Notes under the pieces: model-generated
Seen by the model: only the letters and a program-made list of their open reading frames with translations
The model's database searches: none
What the model was told of the DNA's origin: nothing
Origin: Nectonema munidae
Lineage: Eukaryota; Nematomorpha; Nectonematoida; Nectonematidae
Direction of reading: 5' to 3'
Assembly: GCA_030549495.1 (NCBI GenBank)
Contig: JAUIRK010000365.1
Location: 357,661 to 421,660 of the forward strand
DNA length: 64,000 bases
Shown here: positions 23,501-35,700 of the stretch, in pieces
Numbering within the stretch: the stretch's first letter is position 1
Layout: the number at the start of each line of letters is the position of its first letter
Made by a program: the position numbers and the translations under genes

Positions 23501-26500
23501 TAACCTGTCAAAAAATTTTTGTGCTGTGAAAAACTGGAGGTGGTATTTTTGGAGGGAATGAAATTATGTTTGAACGCTTTACTGGATTGCTGAGAAACAA
23601 CTTTAAATTCCTGGCAGTAGTGAAGTAGAATAGTATATGCCGCTTTCTGTATGGTCAGCTAATTGAAAAACAAAATAAAAGTGAGTTAATAGAAAATTAC
23701 TCCAAATAAAAGGTAAAATACAATAAAAGTAAAACAAAATAAAAGTGAGTTAATAGAAAATTACTCCAAATAAAAGGTAAAATACAATGGGGGCATAGCA
23801 AACCTGTAAAAAAGTAAACTGAGGAAGATAGGTAGATAGATATATAGATAAAATAATTAGTTAGATAGATAGATAGTTAGATAGATAGATAGTTAGATAG
23901 ATCGTTATAAATAGTTAGATAATTTGATAGTTAGGTAGATTTTAAAAACACAGTTGCCCTTAATACTGAAATAGACATTTCGAGAATTCCGAAATATGGC
24001 AAAATATAAACTAAAATGTACGAAAATATACACTTAAATAGGCTAGGCTAAATGTACACTAAAGTATACATATATCTCAATACAAAGTATAAAATGATCC
24101 TTTTGAAGATGGGCCTTCTGCTAGTCACTTTTTTCAGCATCAAAATGATTGATTGATTGATTGATTATGATAGCTCTGCTTTCTTTTACTCAGCAATCAA
24201 GATAGTTCCTATCTTCTTCCTTCTATCCTTCTTTCTGATTATATTTTACATGTAGATTCACATAAGGCGGCATCTTGAATTACGCAAAGAGATGAGCAAT
24301 GTAACTAATACGAGAATATAAAAGATTTTTCAATTCTTTCACAAATTTATTTTTACTTGCTCTTCCCCACAAAACATTTTAACATTTTCTTTCAAAAATT
24401 TGATTTTAACTACTATTTAAAATATTTTAACTTTCATAAATTTTATTTTTAAATTTGAACACTTTTTGGTGTTTCCGAGTATTTCCTATATTTCGGTATT
24501 AAGAGCAACCGTCCAAAAAAAGTTAAAAAAATATTTAAAGGTATTCATTTACTTCGCCAAGATTGAGGCATGATTTAGCACCATCTGGTGAGCGAATGAT
24601 CTGAGCAGTATATCGCACACGCAAAGACAATATCTCTGTGCAGACTAACAAGAGGTAGTGGAGGAAGAGAAGAGAGTCTACGTACTGCAGGCAGAGATTA
24701 ACAATGATCAGGTAATCCGGCTGAAGCGAATAGCACACCCTCACAACGTAGAACAGCCAGAACATCAGCATCACGAAAAAGAGAAAGATGAGGAGGTACG
24801 CTTTGCTCAACACCATTCTGGGAAGGCGGTAAACCCTCTTGCGAAATATGAGGATGTATGTGCCTAAGGAAAGTACAAAGGGACTTCTTTCATTCAGTTC
24901 GCAAAAGATTTATTATTATTCAAGCCAAGCCGTGGAATTTAGGGACGTATTATCGGGGTTAGGGTTAGTATAGAATTAAAATTTATGCTAGTATTAGTGT
25001 TAGACTTGAGGTTTAGTGTTAGACCAATCGTACATATATAGATTTTTGACATTCTTAACATAAACTTTCATATTTATTTGTATCTGAGAAAATATCAACC
25101 CACGACTTTAGTGAAATCAGAAAATTTTTAACATATATATAAGTTACTACTTTTTTATTAACCCAGTTCATCCAAGAAAAAGACGATGAGTTTAAGTAAT
25201 CAGATGTAAAAGTTCTACAAAATAAAGACAACGTCTGCTTCAGTTAAAACTATCGATATGATGAAATCGGTTTAGAAACTTTTGTCGTTTTATAAAGGAT
25301 ATATAAAGCTTTGAAAACTAGATAATTCTGCTTCACTTTGAAGTATATGTCATCTGTAAGATTGTTTACAATTTAAGATCTTAGTCAAATACGCAAAACA
25401 TGATATCTCTTTAAGATTTCAAAGATTCTTTAAAATGCATTAGAAAGCGTTGTAGAAATTTTTATTACGCATTTTGAAAATAGGTTATACGATGGCTAAA
25501 ATAAAAAAATATGAAGAATGTGAAAAAAAACCAAGAAAAAAGTGAAGTAAGATTGTTTCCAAAACAAATCAGTGATATAGAAGCAACAAAATAGCCTATC
25601 AAAAAATAATGTAAAGTACCAGTATGGTATGAATCAATTGGAATATGCCAAAATTATTAAAAATTCTAAAAAAAAAAAGTTGTAAAAGTTTTTTTCGCAC
25701 AGCTCGACATACGCTTGCAAATTCTTTCTTTTAATGAAAACTCTAGAGCAGCGTTTCTCAACCTTTTTACTTTTGCGGAACCCCCGGAATATGATAAATC
25801 TTTCAAGGAACCCTACGTAAAAATATTTTCCTAAATTTTTAACAAAGTAAAAGAAATGTAATTAGATTAAAGACAAAAAGGATTCTCAATTAATCTAATG
25901 AAAAAAAGGCCTTAAAAGTTTGCTTAAATTTTGTGATTCTTAAAATATAAGATAATTAAAACGTAAACTTCGGTGAAAAAAATATATAATTAATACTAGT
26001 TTGAGAAAACTTCTCTATTATATTTATTAGTAGTGTTAGATAAGATTCTTACTACATTAAAGTTTTCATTAAAAGTATCTAAACTTAGACGTAAAAAATA
26101 CCTTACTATTTCTCCCGGAATCGTCAAGGAGGTTTTGCGTAACATCGGTGGAGGGAACACTGATAGATAATAATTCAATTAAAAAACTTTCATTTTTTTA
26201 AATAAAAGATTAATTAAACATGGTTTAGAAATGATACTGACTAATAAACTAAACAAATATTTAATTAAATAGAACAGTAAACCAACTATCTAATCAAGCT
26301 AGCTAAGAAACCGACAAGGTAATTTTATTTGTTACTAATTAAATCACCAATTAACCAACTATCAAACGAAACATGTAAATTATATTCATATTATGAATTG
26401 TTTATAAATCTGATTTCATTTATAATAGCAACAATAGTAAATAATTTGTGATAGTTTAGAGTCAAGAAACAGCGCTTTATAACAAAGTACATCAGCTTAT

Positions 26501-28224
26501 TTCACTTTATCTCGTGGAATCCCTAGCAACACTCTGGGGAACCCTACGGTTCCGCGAACCCCGTTTGAGAAACGCTGCCTAGAGGTAAGCCTTTTACTTA
26601 CTTTTATCAAAGATTTATCTTTGTGTCGTATAAATAAATTATTAAATTTAAATGTATTTTTCATCTTGAAAAGAACAAAAGAAATACTAAAGAAAGATAT
26701 AAAAAACTTGCCAAAAGCTAGAAGAAAATTTTTAATCAGAAGCGAGAGTATCTTCGACTCACAAATCATATCACATTCAGTCACTTTCCACTCAGGAATC
26801 AAGGAAATGTGTGGAACAATGAGAAAAATTGTTGGAGATAAAAGAATCAAAATGGACGTCAAAAGAGATATGAAATAGCTACATCTTCGAAGTACCTGTG
26901 TGTTTAAAAAAAAGATTACTTAAAAACGTTTTGAAAAGCTTTATTTAAACTTTGAAAAACAAAAAAGCATTATATATATATATCAAAAAAAGCAAATGAA
27001 GCAAAAGGAAGATGAAAAGAGGAGGCAAGTATTTATTAACGATGTGATAATATGAGTTCTAAAGGCAACACTCATAAATAAGATATTCGGGCAGGAAACT
27101 CCTGATAAATCAGTGTGATATGAATATACGTGTATAGTGTAATGCTAAATAGCAATACATTATGACTGTAGTGTTGCCAGATGTTCCGTTTTATGAAATT
27201 TGTTTTGATTATATCCTGTCTTATTAATAAAGGAATACAAGACGATTTATAAGAATCGGAATTTTTAACCCACTAATGCTATAGTTCCAAAAAAGGAGTT
27301 TATAAACATTTACTTCAAATATGTTTGAATATCACCTTTTTAGTATAAAAAACCCTCTTTCACTTTAAAAGTATTTTCTATATCAATTATTTTTGTAAAG
27401 AATAAAAATGTGCTTTTGACTTTTTTAAAGAGCATTTTTGTACCGGTTTAAACCATTTTAAAAATTATAAATTGACTATCATAGGAAAGACCATATCTAA
27501 ACATTTGGATATCATTCCAGGTTTTATTTTCGGTGAAATTTTTGATATAAAGTTGATTGCTCTAAGAGGACAATTGCCCCCGATATATTTAATAATCCTA
27601 ATCATTTTAAAAGTTAGTTTTTGTGATCAGTTTAATTTTAGAGTAAGTGTTTGTGATATGATTAATTTTAGTTAGTATTTCTGATGTAATTAATTATGAT
27701 TAAATTTTTTCTAAAATATATTTTACTTAAAATTTAAAAAACACTAGTTTCTTACTTTTGAGCATGGTGATGATTTATAGGCAGGAATTAATTGTTGATT
27801 TGGATTTATTAATAAAGAAAAATGTTCAGAATTAGCGTATGTTGAAGCCACATCTTCATGCAGACTGTTATAAACTTCGCTTTGATCGGGGTTTGGGATA
27901 TATGTATCGGTATCTATTCTACCAGACTTCTAAAAAAATAGGTTAAAAATCTTGAGAAATAAAAATATCGTAATGTTAATTTACTTTTTTAGGAGATAAA
28001 TCAGGTGAATAAATATGTATATTCTCTTTATGACTAAATGAGGTATTCTTAGTTTTGTTATTCATATAATTTAGAGATATGAATTTAGTTTTAAATTTAT
28101 CATCATTAAGTATATATGAATGATTTATATCTTCTATTTGGAGATTTAAAGTTTTAGGAGAATGCAAATTATTACTAAAACTAGTACTATTTTCTGAACA
28201 ATATATTTTTTGATTTTGTTTCAT
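14722..28224 (-). CDS. Vang: Van Gogh/strabismus planar cell polarity protein
   Basis: Four-pass membrane protein of the planar polarity complex with Prickle. Exons, in gene order: 28224-27985, 27929-27756, 26895-26712, 24863-24553, a tentative one at 20372-20211, 18556-18334 (alternative start near 18630), 16701 to about 16456, 14951-14722. Phases agree at every firm junction. TM1 and TM2 (about 145-165 and 187-206) flank C179 and C183, matching the vertebrate CGTPC loop. Exon 4 carries TM3 (FWLFYVVR), TM4 (YVDSLLFLHYLL) and IIRSPDGA, equivalent to VVRSTDGA. The cytoplasmic part has RVKRRLARLKSSLDVAFSHV, a TPYAFLAHF motif (TPKAFLEQF in vertebrates) and ISLTEDIVDP. The C-terminus DTNL keeps a class I PDZ-binding form. 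About 590 residues if the tentative exon is right. The ATG at 28224 was chosen as the first Met of an open 80-codon exon ending at GTAAAT. The tentative exon and the end of the penultimate exon are the weak points. Confidence 0.9.
14946..15134 (+). other. Open frame opposite Vang, unrecognised
   Basis: A plus-strand frame of about 60 codons lies in the last Vang intron in locally GC-richer DNA and reads like ordinary protein (HIESLLAQIHASKRDGHIAI). No ATG, splice pair or family is evident. It could be a transposon scrap or chance. Confidence 0.2.
17165..17680. repeat. Extreme homopolymer tract
   Basis: Consecutive runs of T, C, A, G, C and A, many longer than 15 bases, include a C run of nearly 50 and an A run of more than 40. 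The Lys, Phe, Gly and Pro ORFs in it have no meaning. It lies in a Vang intron. Such stacking of different long homopolymers is unusual for natural DNA and is suspicious as an assembly or base-calling product. Confidence 0.8.
19195..19516. mobile_element. Non-autonomous hAT element, same family as 52495-54708
   Basis: It begins CAGGGGTCGGCAAAG and ends AGTTTGCCGATTCCTG. Subterminal GGTCGAT and GGGGTCGATGT segments match those of the larger copy at 52495-54708. It is a 322-base internal-deletion derivative. The flanking 8-mers (GTGTAAGG and GGGTAGAG) agree only in part, so the target duplication is decayed. It lies in a Vang intron. Confidence 0.8.
21852..22172. mobile_element. MITE with 8-bp target duplication
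   Basis: Long terminal inverted repeats begin GGTACTTATGGGTTATCTC on the left and end with the complement on the right, extending about 45 bases through a C run (left) or G run (right). The flanks GAATGAAG and AAATGAAG differ at one base, which suggests an 8-bp duplication and hAT-type movement. There is no coding capacity. It lies in a Vang intron. Confidence 0.75.
22360..23500. other. Vang intron, unassigned open frames
   Basis: On the minus strand near 22600 a short frame reads DAEGVSDWLDMFIKEI before frame breaks. On the plus strand, ATG 23071 opens 57 codons to TAA at 23242-23244. Neither has a recognised domain or flanking splice support. I treat both as unassigned, possibly transposon scraps. 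Confidence 0.25.
23665..23930. repeat. Tandem duplication and GATA microsatellite
   Basis: A segment of about 67 bases beginning near AAGTGAGTTAATAGAAAATT is repeated once in tandem (23678 onward). From about 23826 a degenerate GATA/GATAGTTA microsatellite runs about 100 bases. Both are in a Vang intron. Confidence 0.8.
25749..26577. mobile_element. Non-autonomous hAT element
   Basis: The ends are CAGCGTTTCTCAACC and GTTTGAGAAACGCTG, with subterminal GGAACCC / GGGTTCCGCG-type inverted sequence. This is the classic end of one hAT group. Flanks CTCTAGAG and CCTAGAGG share CTAGAG, a decayed 8-bp duplication. No transposase is visible. It lies in the GC-AG intron of Vang. Confidence 0.75.
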
Positions 28225-29711
28225 AAAAATTTTGAATTATAATTGGAGTTTAAAAAAATAAAAAATAATAAAATGTAAAAATATTTTTTGTCTTTAAATA
28301 ATATTATAATGATATATTAATTTATATACAAAAAAAATAAAAAATAATTTTTTTCTATTAGGTTTATGTGTCTATTTACACAGGGTGTTTGAGGTTATTT
28401 TAAATAATCTTCTAGATTTTTCAACAATTCAATGAGCTTTTTGAATCTTATTCTTAAATAGAAGACCCTTTGTTAGCGTTTATTCCAGGAGATCTTTTTG
28501 AAAATAAATTGTAACCATTGTTTTCCCTATTATACAATACATTCTTAATTTTTATTTATTCTTATTCTTTGATAGCATAACCATTCTATTCCATTTAAAA
28601 ATTTCAATGTTTCAACTACGATTGAAAAATAAAAAACTTTCTAGGGCTTCTCACTTTAGAGAAAGATTGAATCTAAAAAACGAGTTGCAGAAGACATTAA
28701 TATTTGGGTTCTTCGATAAGAATTAGATCAAGAAAAATTTTCAAGCAATTGGCAATTCAATTTGGATGGGAGGCGGCGTACGCCGGTTCCGCCCCCTTAT
28801 CCGCCAGTACAATGGTTATAATTAGCAATGCTTTGTTTACAGTAAATTTTTATTCAAAAAAATTTTAAAAAAAAATTTTTGGTGTCATATGAAAATGAGA
28901 AGCATAATCTAAACGTACGGGTATAGATACAGAGAATATTTCAACAACTTAATTTTATAGACCCCCTCCCTCTATCTAGGATTAAAAATACCTTATCTGA
29001 TCCAAAAGATTATTATTTCAAAAACGAGGAGTAATTGTTCAGGCTTAGTCAAATTATATGTATATGTTTGTCGTTCGTGAAATAGTTTTAGCCAAAATTT
29101 TATGACTTGTAAAAAAATATTAACAATTTTTGTCCAATAATTAATAAAATTCGGCCACTAAATTAAATAGTAAATCTTGGGTTGGGAATCAACATATTAT
29201 TTATTCAATTTAAGGGAGTATTTATTTTATTGCAAGAGTGACAAATCTTTTTAGAGCTAAAATATAAAATGCTCTCAAGCAAAAAACATATCTATTAAAT
29301 ATTAAAATTTTCAAGGAAAAAATTAATTTGTTGGGTTTTTCTATACGTTTGTTCTTAATCTCCATGATTTTATAAAAAGATCCATTTTTAAATATCTACG
29401 ACTCATTTTATCGTAATTTTTGGTTATTTCCTCGAATTTTTCATAACCATTGGTAATTCCCCCAATTAGTGATTATTTTTCTCTATCTTATCTTGTTATT
29501 ATTTTTTTACAAATTTTGTTTTGCAAAATTCAATTGTTGGATGACTTAACCAGCTCCTTAAATGATATTCAACTTCGTGTAAACCTTGAAATTAAATTTT
29601 TTTTAGTGTAGGACTGAAAAATTTTAAATTTTAATTCTTTGTAAATTAGAAAAACGTAGAAAAATGTAAATTTATAATTTTTTTATTTTTGATTTATACT
29701 AGTTTTTTATA
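28225..29711. promoter_or_regulatory. Divergent intergenic region between Vang and PNLDC1
   Basis: The first Met codons of Vang (minus) and PNLDC1 (plus) are 1,487 bases apart, and the genes point away from each other, so both promoters should lie here. I see no clear TATA box or CpG-like island. A GC-rich palindromic stretch (GGCGTACGCC) is near 28777. Promoter positions are inferred from layout only. Confidence 0.45.
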
Positions 29712-32700
29712 ATGGTTGATATCGATAAATATAACTTTTATGAATATTTGCCATTTATAAAAGAATCAATTGATTTAGCAGATTTTATAGCCATTGATTT
29801 TGAGTTTACTGGAATTAATTTACCTTTCCCTTTTTCGTCATCTCTGTTTGATTGTCCTGAGGTACGATATAATAAACAATCGAAAAATATTAAAACTTTT
29901 ACACCTTTTCAAGCTGGTATATGTTTTGATTAAGTTATTTTTTTTACTCAACTTAAGTCTGTTAAAAAGTTATCATTTTTTAAATAAGAGGAAAAATTCT
30001 TAAATTTTAATTTTTCTATTCAGAAAAAAAATTCACCAGACCAGTGGCGGATGAAGGAATTTTCAGTGGGGGGGGGGGGGGGTGGTATGAAGAAAATATA
30101 TATACAAAATGACAAGCTAAAAAGTATTTTTTGAAAGTTGAAGTATGTGAAAAACGAACTAAAAAACATGATTGAAATTTAAAAGTTCAAATTAAATTTT
30201 AATACAAGTTTTATTTAAAAAAATCAAATAAAATCCTTTATTCTATTTGTATCACCAGTGGGGGGGGGGGGGGGGGTGTATCCCCTCTCTAGATCCGTCA
30301 CTGCACCAGACCTACTTATATCTAATTTAAAAGAATCTTGTTTTTATGGTAAATCTTTTATTTAAATGAGGTAAATTACTGTGGGGTGTTTTCATCGAGA
30401 AAGCACAATTGCGCTTCTTGTATCTAACTATGGGGAATGGAGGCTTGATGCTATTTCAGACCAAAGACAAATCAGATTATTTTAGATTGTAAAAATAATT
30501 TAGCTTTATATTTTTTTATGACTATTTGAAAGTATATTTTGTTTTTTATTCTCATCTGTCATACTTTTTTGTATCGAATTTAATGTTAGACGCTAAAATC
30601 TTTGTTCTCTGTTTTTATAATTTTGTGATTTTTTCAAAATGGCACCCTAAATATTTGTACATAAGATTATCTTACGCCTTGTGATAAACTTTTGTCAATT
30701 TCACCTAACATTTAATTCTCACTATTTTGGATTCTGTGGTTTATATATACTCTTCACAGAAATTTCTCAAAAATTTTCCATTCAAAAATAAAATCTAGTT
30801 ACTAATAATGATATATTTAGCTTTTTAACAAATTTACAAAATACTTAATTTACTTAAAAATATTTATAATAACTTATTAATATCTGAGAAAAATAGGGGG
30901 GGGGGGGTCATTTTACGGCCCCCCCCCCCCCCCCCCCAGCACTTGAGCGGACAAATTTAGCCTAGAACTAATACAAAGGCGCACATCCTTGAAATTATTC
31001 GGGGGAGGGCTTTCAAGCTAACAATGAATGCGAATTTATAAATAGCAACATGCATAACAAAACTTTCTCCCTTCAAATAGATGCGCACCATCTCCAAATT
31101 ATGTGTAGAAAAGGGGTAAAGATATCAATTAAAAATAAAAAAAATGACAATTTTATTAAATCATTCATTAATTTTCAGTTCTATTTCTTCTTAAAAAATG
31201 AAAATGTTTTATTCAGAAAAATAAATTTAAAAAACAGATCCAAATTACATAATTTTTCTGAGGTAATTTCTATCAAAAATGTAAAACAGAACTAAAGTTA
31301 GAAAACTTGGTAGAATTTTTTTATTCTTTTTAGTGTATAAGTGTAAGTTAGTTAGACTCTCAAAAAAGGGTATAAAATAGAGTTAAAATTGTGCAAACAA
31401 TAAATTAAGATTGCATTACTTCATTTTTCTCAGCATCATTCTAAAAATAGTTTAAAAGTTAAATTGGTGCAAGCAAACACAAAGTAATCAAACTATAATT
31501 TTGCGCGAGTCAGCTTCCAAAAACAAAGTTAAAAAATATTAAAATGTAATAATAAATTTTTTATGAAGCAAAATAAAATAGTTAAATGATACAAACAGAA
31601 AATAGTCAAACAATAAATTCAGATGCTCTTCTTACTTGGACGTTCTGATTCAAGATCTACAAAAATAAAATAACAACTTTTGACCCTTTGCAATGATTTG
31701 CCTTTTATAAACTTTTAAGGAAAACTCTTCAACAAAAACTAAAAAAATTTACAGCATAATTTAAGTTTTTTGTAATTTAATTTGACTTATCCACTATAGC
31801 ATACTAATGTGTTTCTATGGGTGGCATGGCAGGTTGGTTGAGATGATCTTTATTTGATATTTTAAAGTTTTTATAAGCAGCAAAAGCCAACGTTGAAGTA
31901 AAACTAACAAATCATAATATAAGAGTACAAGAAAATCATTGCGTTTTTTGTTTCGATATTATATTTTTATTATAATAACAACAAATTTTTGTAAAAAAAA
32001 GATTTAATTAATAATATTCAAAAAATTGAGTATTTTTGATTTTAAACGGAATAGATAGTCAAAATATTCATTCGCAAATAGCTATTGTTGGAAAAAAATT
32101 TCTTGCCTTGAAAAAAGTAAAGTTTTCAAATGTTACAAAATGTAACAAACTTACTGATAAAGATTAAAAGTGACCTTTGTTGAAAAACGCGATCTGACAA
32201 TATGCATTCTCTCATCTAAAAACAAATAAATTTTCATTTTTGCAAATCACTAAAAAAGGTTCTGAAAATATTGAACTTATATTCCGCTAAAAGCTAGTTT
32301 CTAATGAGATAAAATAAAATATTTTTAATTTAACTCTAAATACAATTTATTTATTTATAGTAACTCTAAATACAAAGTTGAGGAAAAAACTGCTTACTTG
32401 GAAGAAAGGTTAAAATAAAAAATCTTTGAGAGAAGAGAGCTGAATGAAATAGGAGAGCTTGAACGAGAGAAGAGAACTTGAATAAACAAGCTTTAAAGCA
32501 AACCTTACTCATATAAAATTATTTTTTGCGAAGGCGATTTTCGCCCCCCCCCCCCACGGCTGTACGCCCCTGCACTAATAGGGGCAAGGTTTGAAATGCT
32601 TAGTTTTTAAAGGACACAATTACTCACTACAACTTATATTGAACTAAAAGCAAAAAATAAATGTCGCTAAAATCAAACGAACGCCAGTTTCTTATAACTC

Positions 32701-35700
32701 TTCATATATGATGAAGTCAGTACTGATCTATGGGCTGAATTTTCTTTTAAATTTTGATATTAGATTATGCATAGCAGTGATCTTGATTGAACGGTCAGCT
32801 GCTACACCGACTACTCTACAACATGTCCTTTGAGTATAACTGCAAAAGAGTAGAACTCTGATAAACGGTCATTTTCAATGGATTCGATGTTTGAGCGTTA
32901 TAAACAGCTTTTGCTGTATATATAGTTTTCTTTACAAAACATTTAATATAATTTCATCCACAATGATCAGTACAACAACATCAGATAGCTCACATTTTTA
33001 AGCGATATAACTGTTCAAAACTTTTTTGACATGCATCAATAAATCTAAGAAGCCCAAATATCTTTGTCTTTGCATCCACAAGAGTTTTATTTGATCGTTG
33101 AAGTTGTTTATTCACCTTTTCGTCAACAGCGGTTGTTTCCTTTCTGGCTTGCCACTTGTAAAAACACGAATGGCATCAAGTAATTCCAATAATTTCCCCA
33201 AGCAATTACACTTTGAGAACCACCCTTCTCTATCTCAGTACGGAGTAGAAAAAGTCAGCATTTTCATTTCCACAAAATTGCTTGAAGGGACGCTAACATT
33301 TTGCATTTACTTTGATATATCATTTATACATTGTATACAGGGTCGCACATCCGGGGGACGAGGGCAAGTTGTGTCCCTAGTATATCGATTCAATCATCTA
33401 CTAACAGTATTGTTGCTGAGTGGCATGAATTTTTAATTGAATGATTGGAAGACCAAATCATCGTAACGATTGACCACTTCCCTTTTTGATATAGAACTTT
33501 GGAATTATTTTAAATTAGCTGGCTTCTATCAAAACAAATTATGAGTGTCATCGTTGGCAAGATGCTTTTAACTTCTTACTTGGTGCTTTTCATCCAAATA
33601 TTTAGATATTTGTAAATACTTTAAAAAAAGAACAAGCTGAGATTGGAGTCATGGTTCCCTCTAAGCTGCGCAGCAGCGCAATTGCGCAGTGATTTTTTTA
33701 TATTTGCGCAGCAACTAATCACAAAAAAAATTTGGTAATGTTGCACTATCCGTGAATTGATAAAAAGCCATTTTAATTGGAAAGAAGTTCATCAATGAAA
33801 TGGTACTATCATACATCAATCTCACAATAATTTCAAGAGTGGAGATGGTGAGTTTTTTTTTGAGATCATTTTTTTCCTGATAAGATATAACTAAATATTT
33901 CTTTAAAAAATTGCGCAGTTGTTTTTGGTTTAAATATTTTTTGCCCAGATGATTTTATTTTTGCGTAAACAACAAAAAAATTAGTGGCAACATTGGTCGG
34001 AGTATAAGTCGAACACGATTTGTTTTAATGCTGAATCTTTTGTTCAACTTGAATAATAATAATTAAGAGCATTTCTTCATAAGTTATCTTTACAATACTT
34101 AAAATGTTTAATTGAAGTTTATCTTGTAAGTATACATCTCGTATCTATGTATGGCATGCGTGTGTGTAATAATTGTCGATGAATTTGCCATTAGTAAATA
34201 AGTATCCAAGTAAGATAGAATTCTTACTAAAGAATATAAATGTTAAAAACAATGGAGTATCATTGAATGGTCAAGTCATGCGCCACCAAAATATTATCGC
34301 TACCCGTAATATGTCGGCTACACTTTCGGTATCACTCATCTAGATCAAAAGCCTCGGGGATTCCCCTCCTCTGAGGAGGGGGAGGGTTGTCCAAACTTTA
34401 TGGGGGCGCGGGCCCCCTTTCCGAAAGGGAAGTAGATCGCGGGGCCCGGGTTGCCTTTTTTCTTACATCTTTTTTTTTCCTTTCCACCATATAAAAAAAC
34501 ATATACATGTTTATGTAAAACATTTTTTTTATTTTAAATTATTTTTGGGGGGGGGGGGAGGTGATAGGATTTGAGTATTGAAAAAGGGGAGGAGTGATTT
34601 TGGAGGAAAAAAAATAAAATTTTAAGTCGGATTCCGATTTTTCAACCACTTGAAATCAGAGATGGAGTCGTTTCACCAGAATTGTGAAGACTAATAATCG
34701 TCGTGCTTTCTTTTTCAATGCATCTTTCTTATTTAACCGACTTTGAAGACCAAAATTTTGCAAGACGATTCGTCTGCACTTCTTTTTCAATGGAATTCTA
34801 TATATTCAAAGTCAGACGATTTTCATTTCTTGGAACACTGGTGCCTCACTGGTCCTAAAAGGGTTAAATGCTTGTAGAGAGTTTTCAATTTTCAGGGTCT
34901 CAAGAGTTTCAACAAAGCAGCAGAAGTTATTGTCCTCTATTTCTCTAGAAATAACATCACAACTTGGAAAGTGAAGTAGAATGATACTTTGCAGATTACT
35001 TTTGAAGAGGCATAATTTGTTGCGGAAGCCATCTACGAAACCATACAGAGAAGAGATTGTTTGATTCCTACCCTGTAAACTTAAATTGAGCTTATTCAGA
35101 TGCTGAGTAATATCAGTGAGGAATGCTAGACCTTTCAGAAAGTTGACGTCTTTCAATAAACTTTTAAACCCATCAGTGTCTACACTCAGTTCTTCTAAAA
35201 AGTTTAGAATCTCATTACGCAGACTGAAGAACTGCTGCAGACATTTCCCAGCACTGAGCCAACGAACAGTAGAATGGAGTGAAACGTCAGAAAATTCTGT
35301 ATCTAAATCTCTCAAGAAATCAACAAATAGACGATGTCTCAACGCTTTATTACCGCCTCTAATGAAATTAATAATTTTGAATACATGCTGCATTACATCA
35401 GATAAACGTATACAGCGACTAGATAACGATTCTTGATGAATAATGCAATGAAACATTGGGCAGTCGACTCCAGCATCTCTCAAGTACGCTTTCAGCCCCT
35501 TTTAGCTCCAGTCATTGATTTGGCACCATCTGTAACAATGCAAGAGCATTTCTGAAAGCCCCCATATTCGCTCACTAAAGAATTTAGCGCTTCATAAACA
35601 TCAGATCCTTTCGTAGTGGTAAAAAGTGGGAATAAGCCGAGTAACTCCTCACTGACATTAAACTGTGAATCAATACTTCTAACAAAAATAATGAACTGAC

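Noticed and set aside
23826-23930. CRISPR-like repeat array
   Set aside because: It is a GATA microsatellite in a eukaryotic intron with no repeat-spacer structure.
33098-33436. 112-codon plus-strand ORF in the PNLDC1 intron
   Set aside because: No coherent domain. The end at GGGTCGCACATCCGGGGG resembles a transposon terminus, so it is probably part of an unidentified non-coding repeat.
35116-35436. 106-codon plus-strand ORF
   Set aside because: It is the shadow of the minus-strand hAT transposase fossil.
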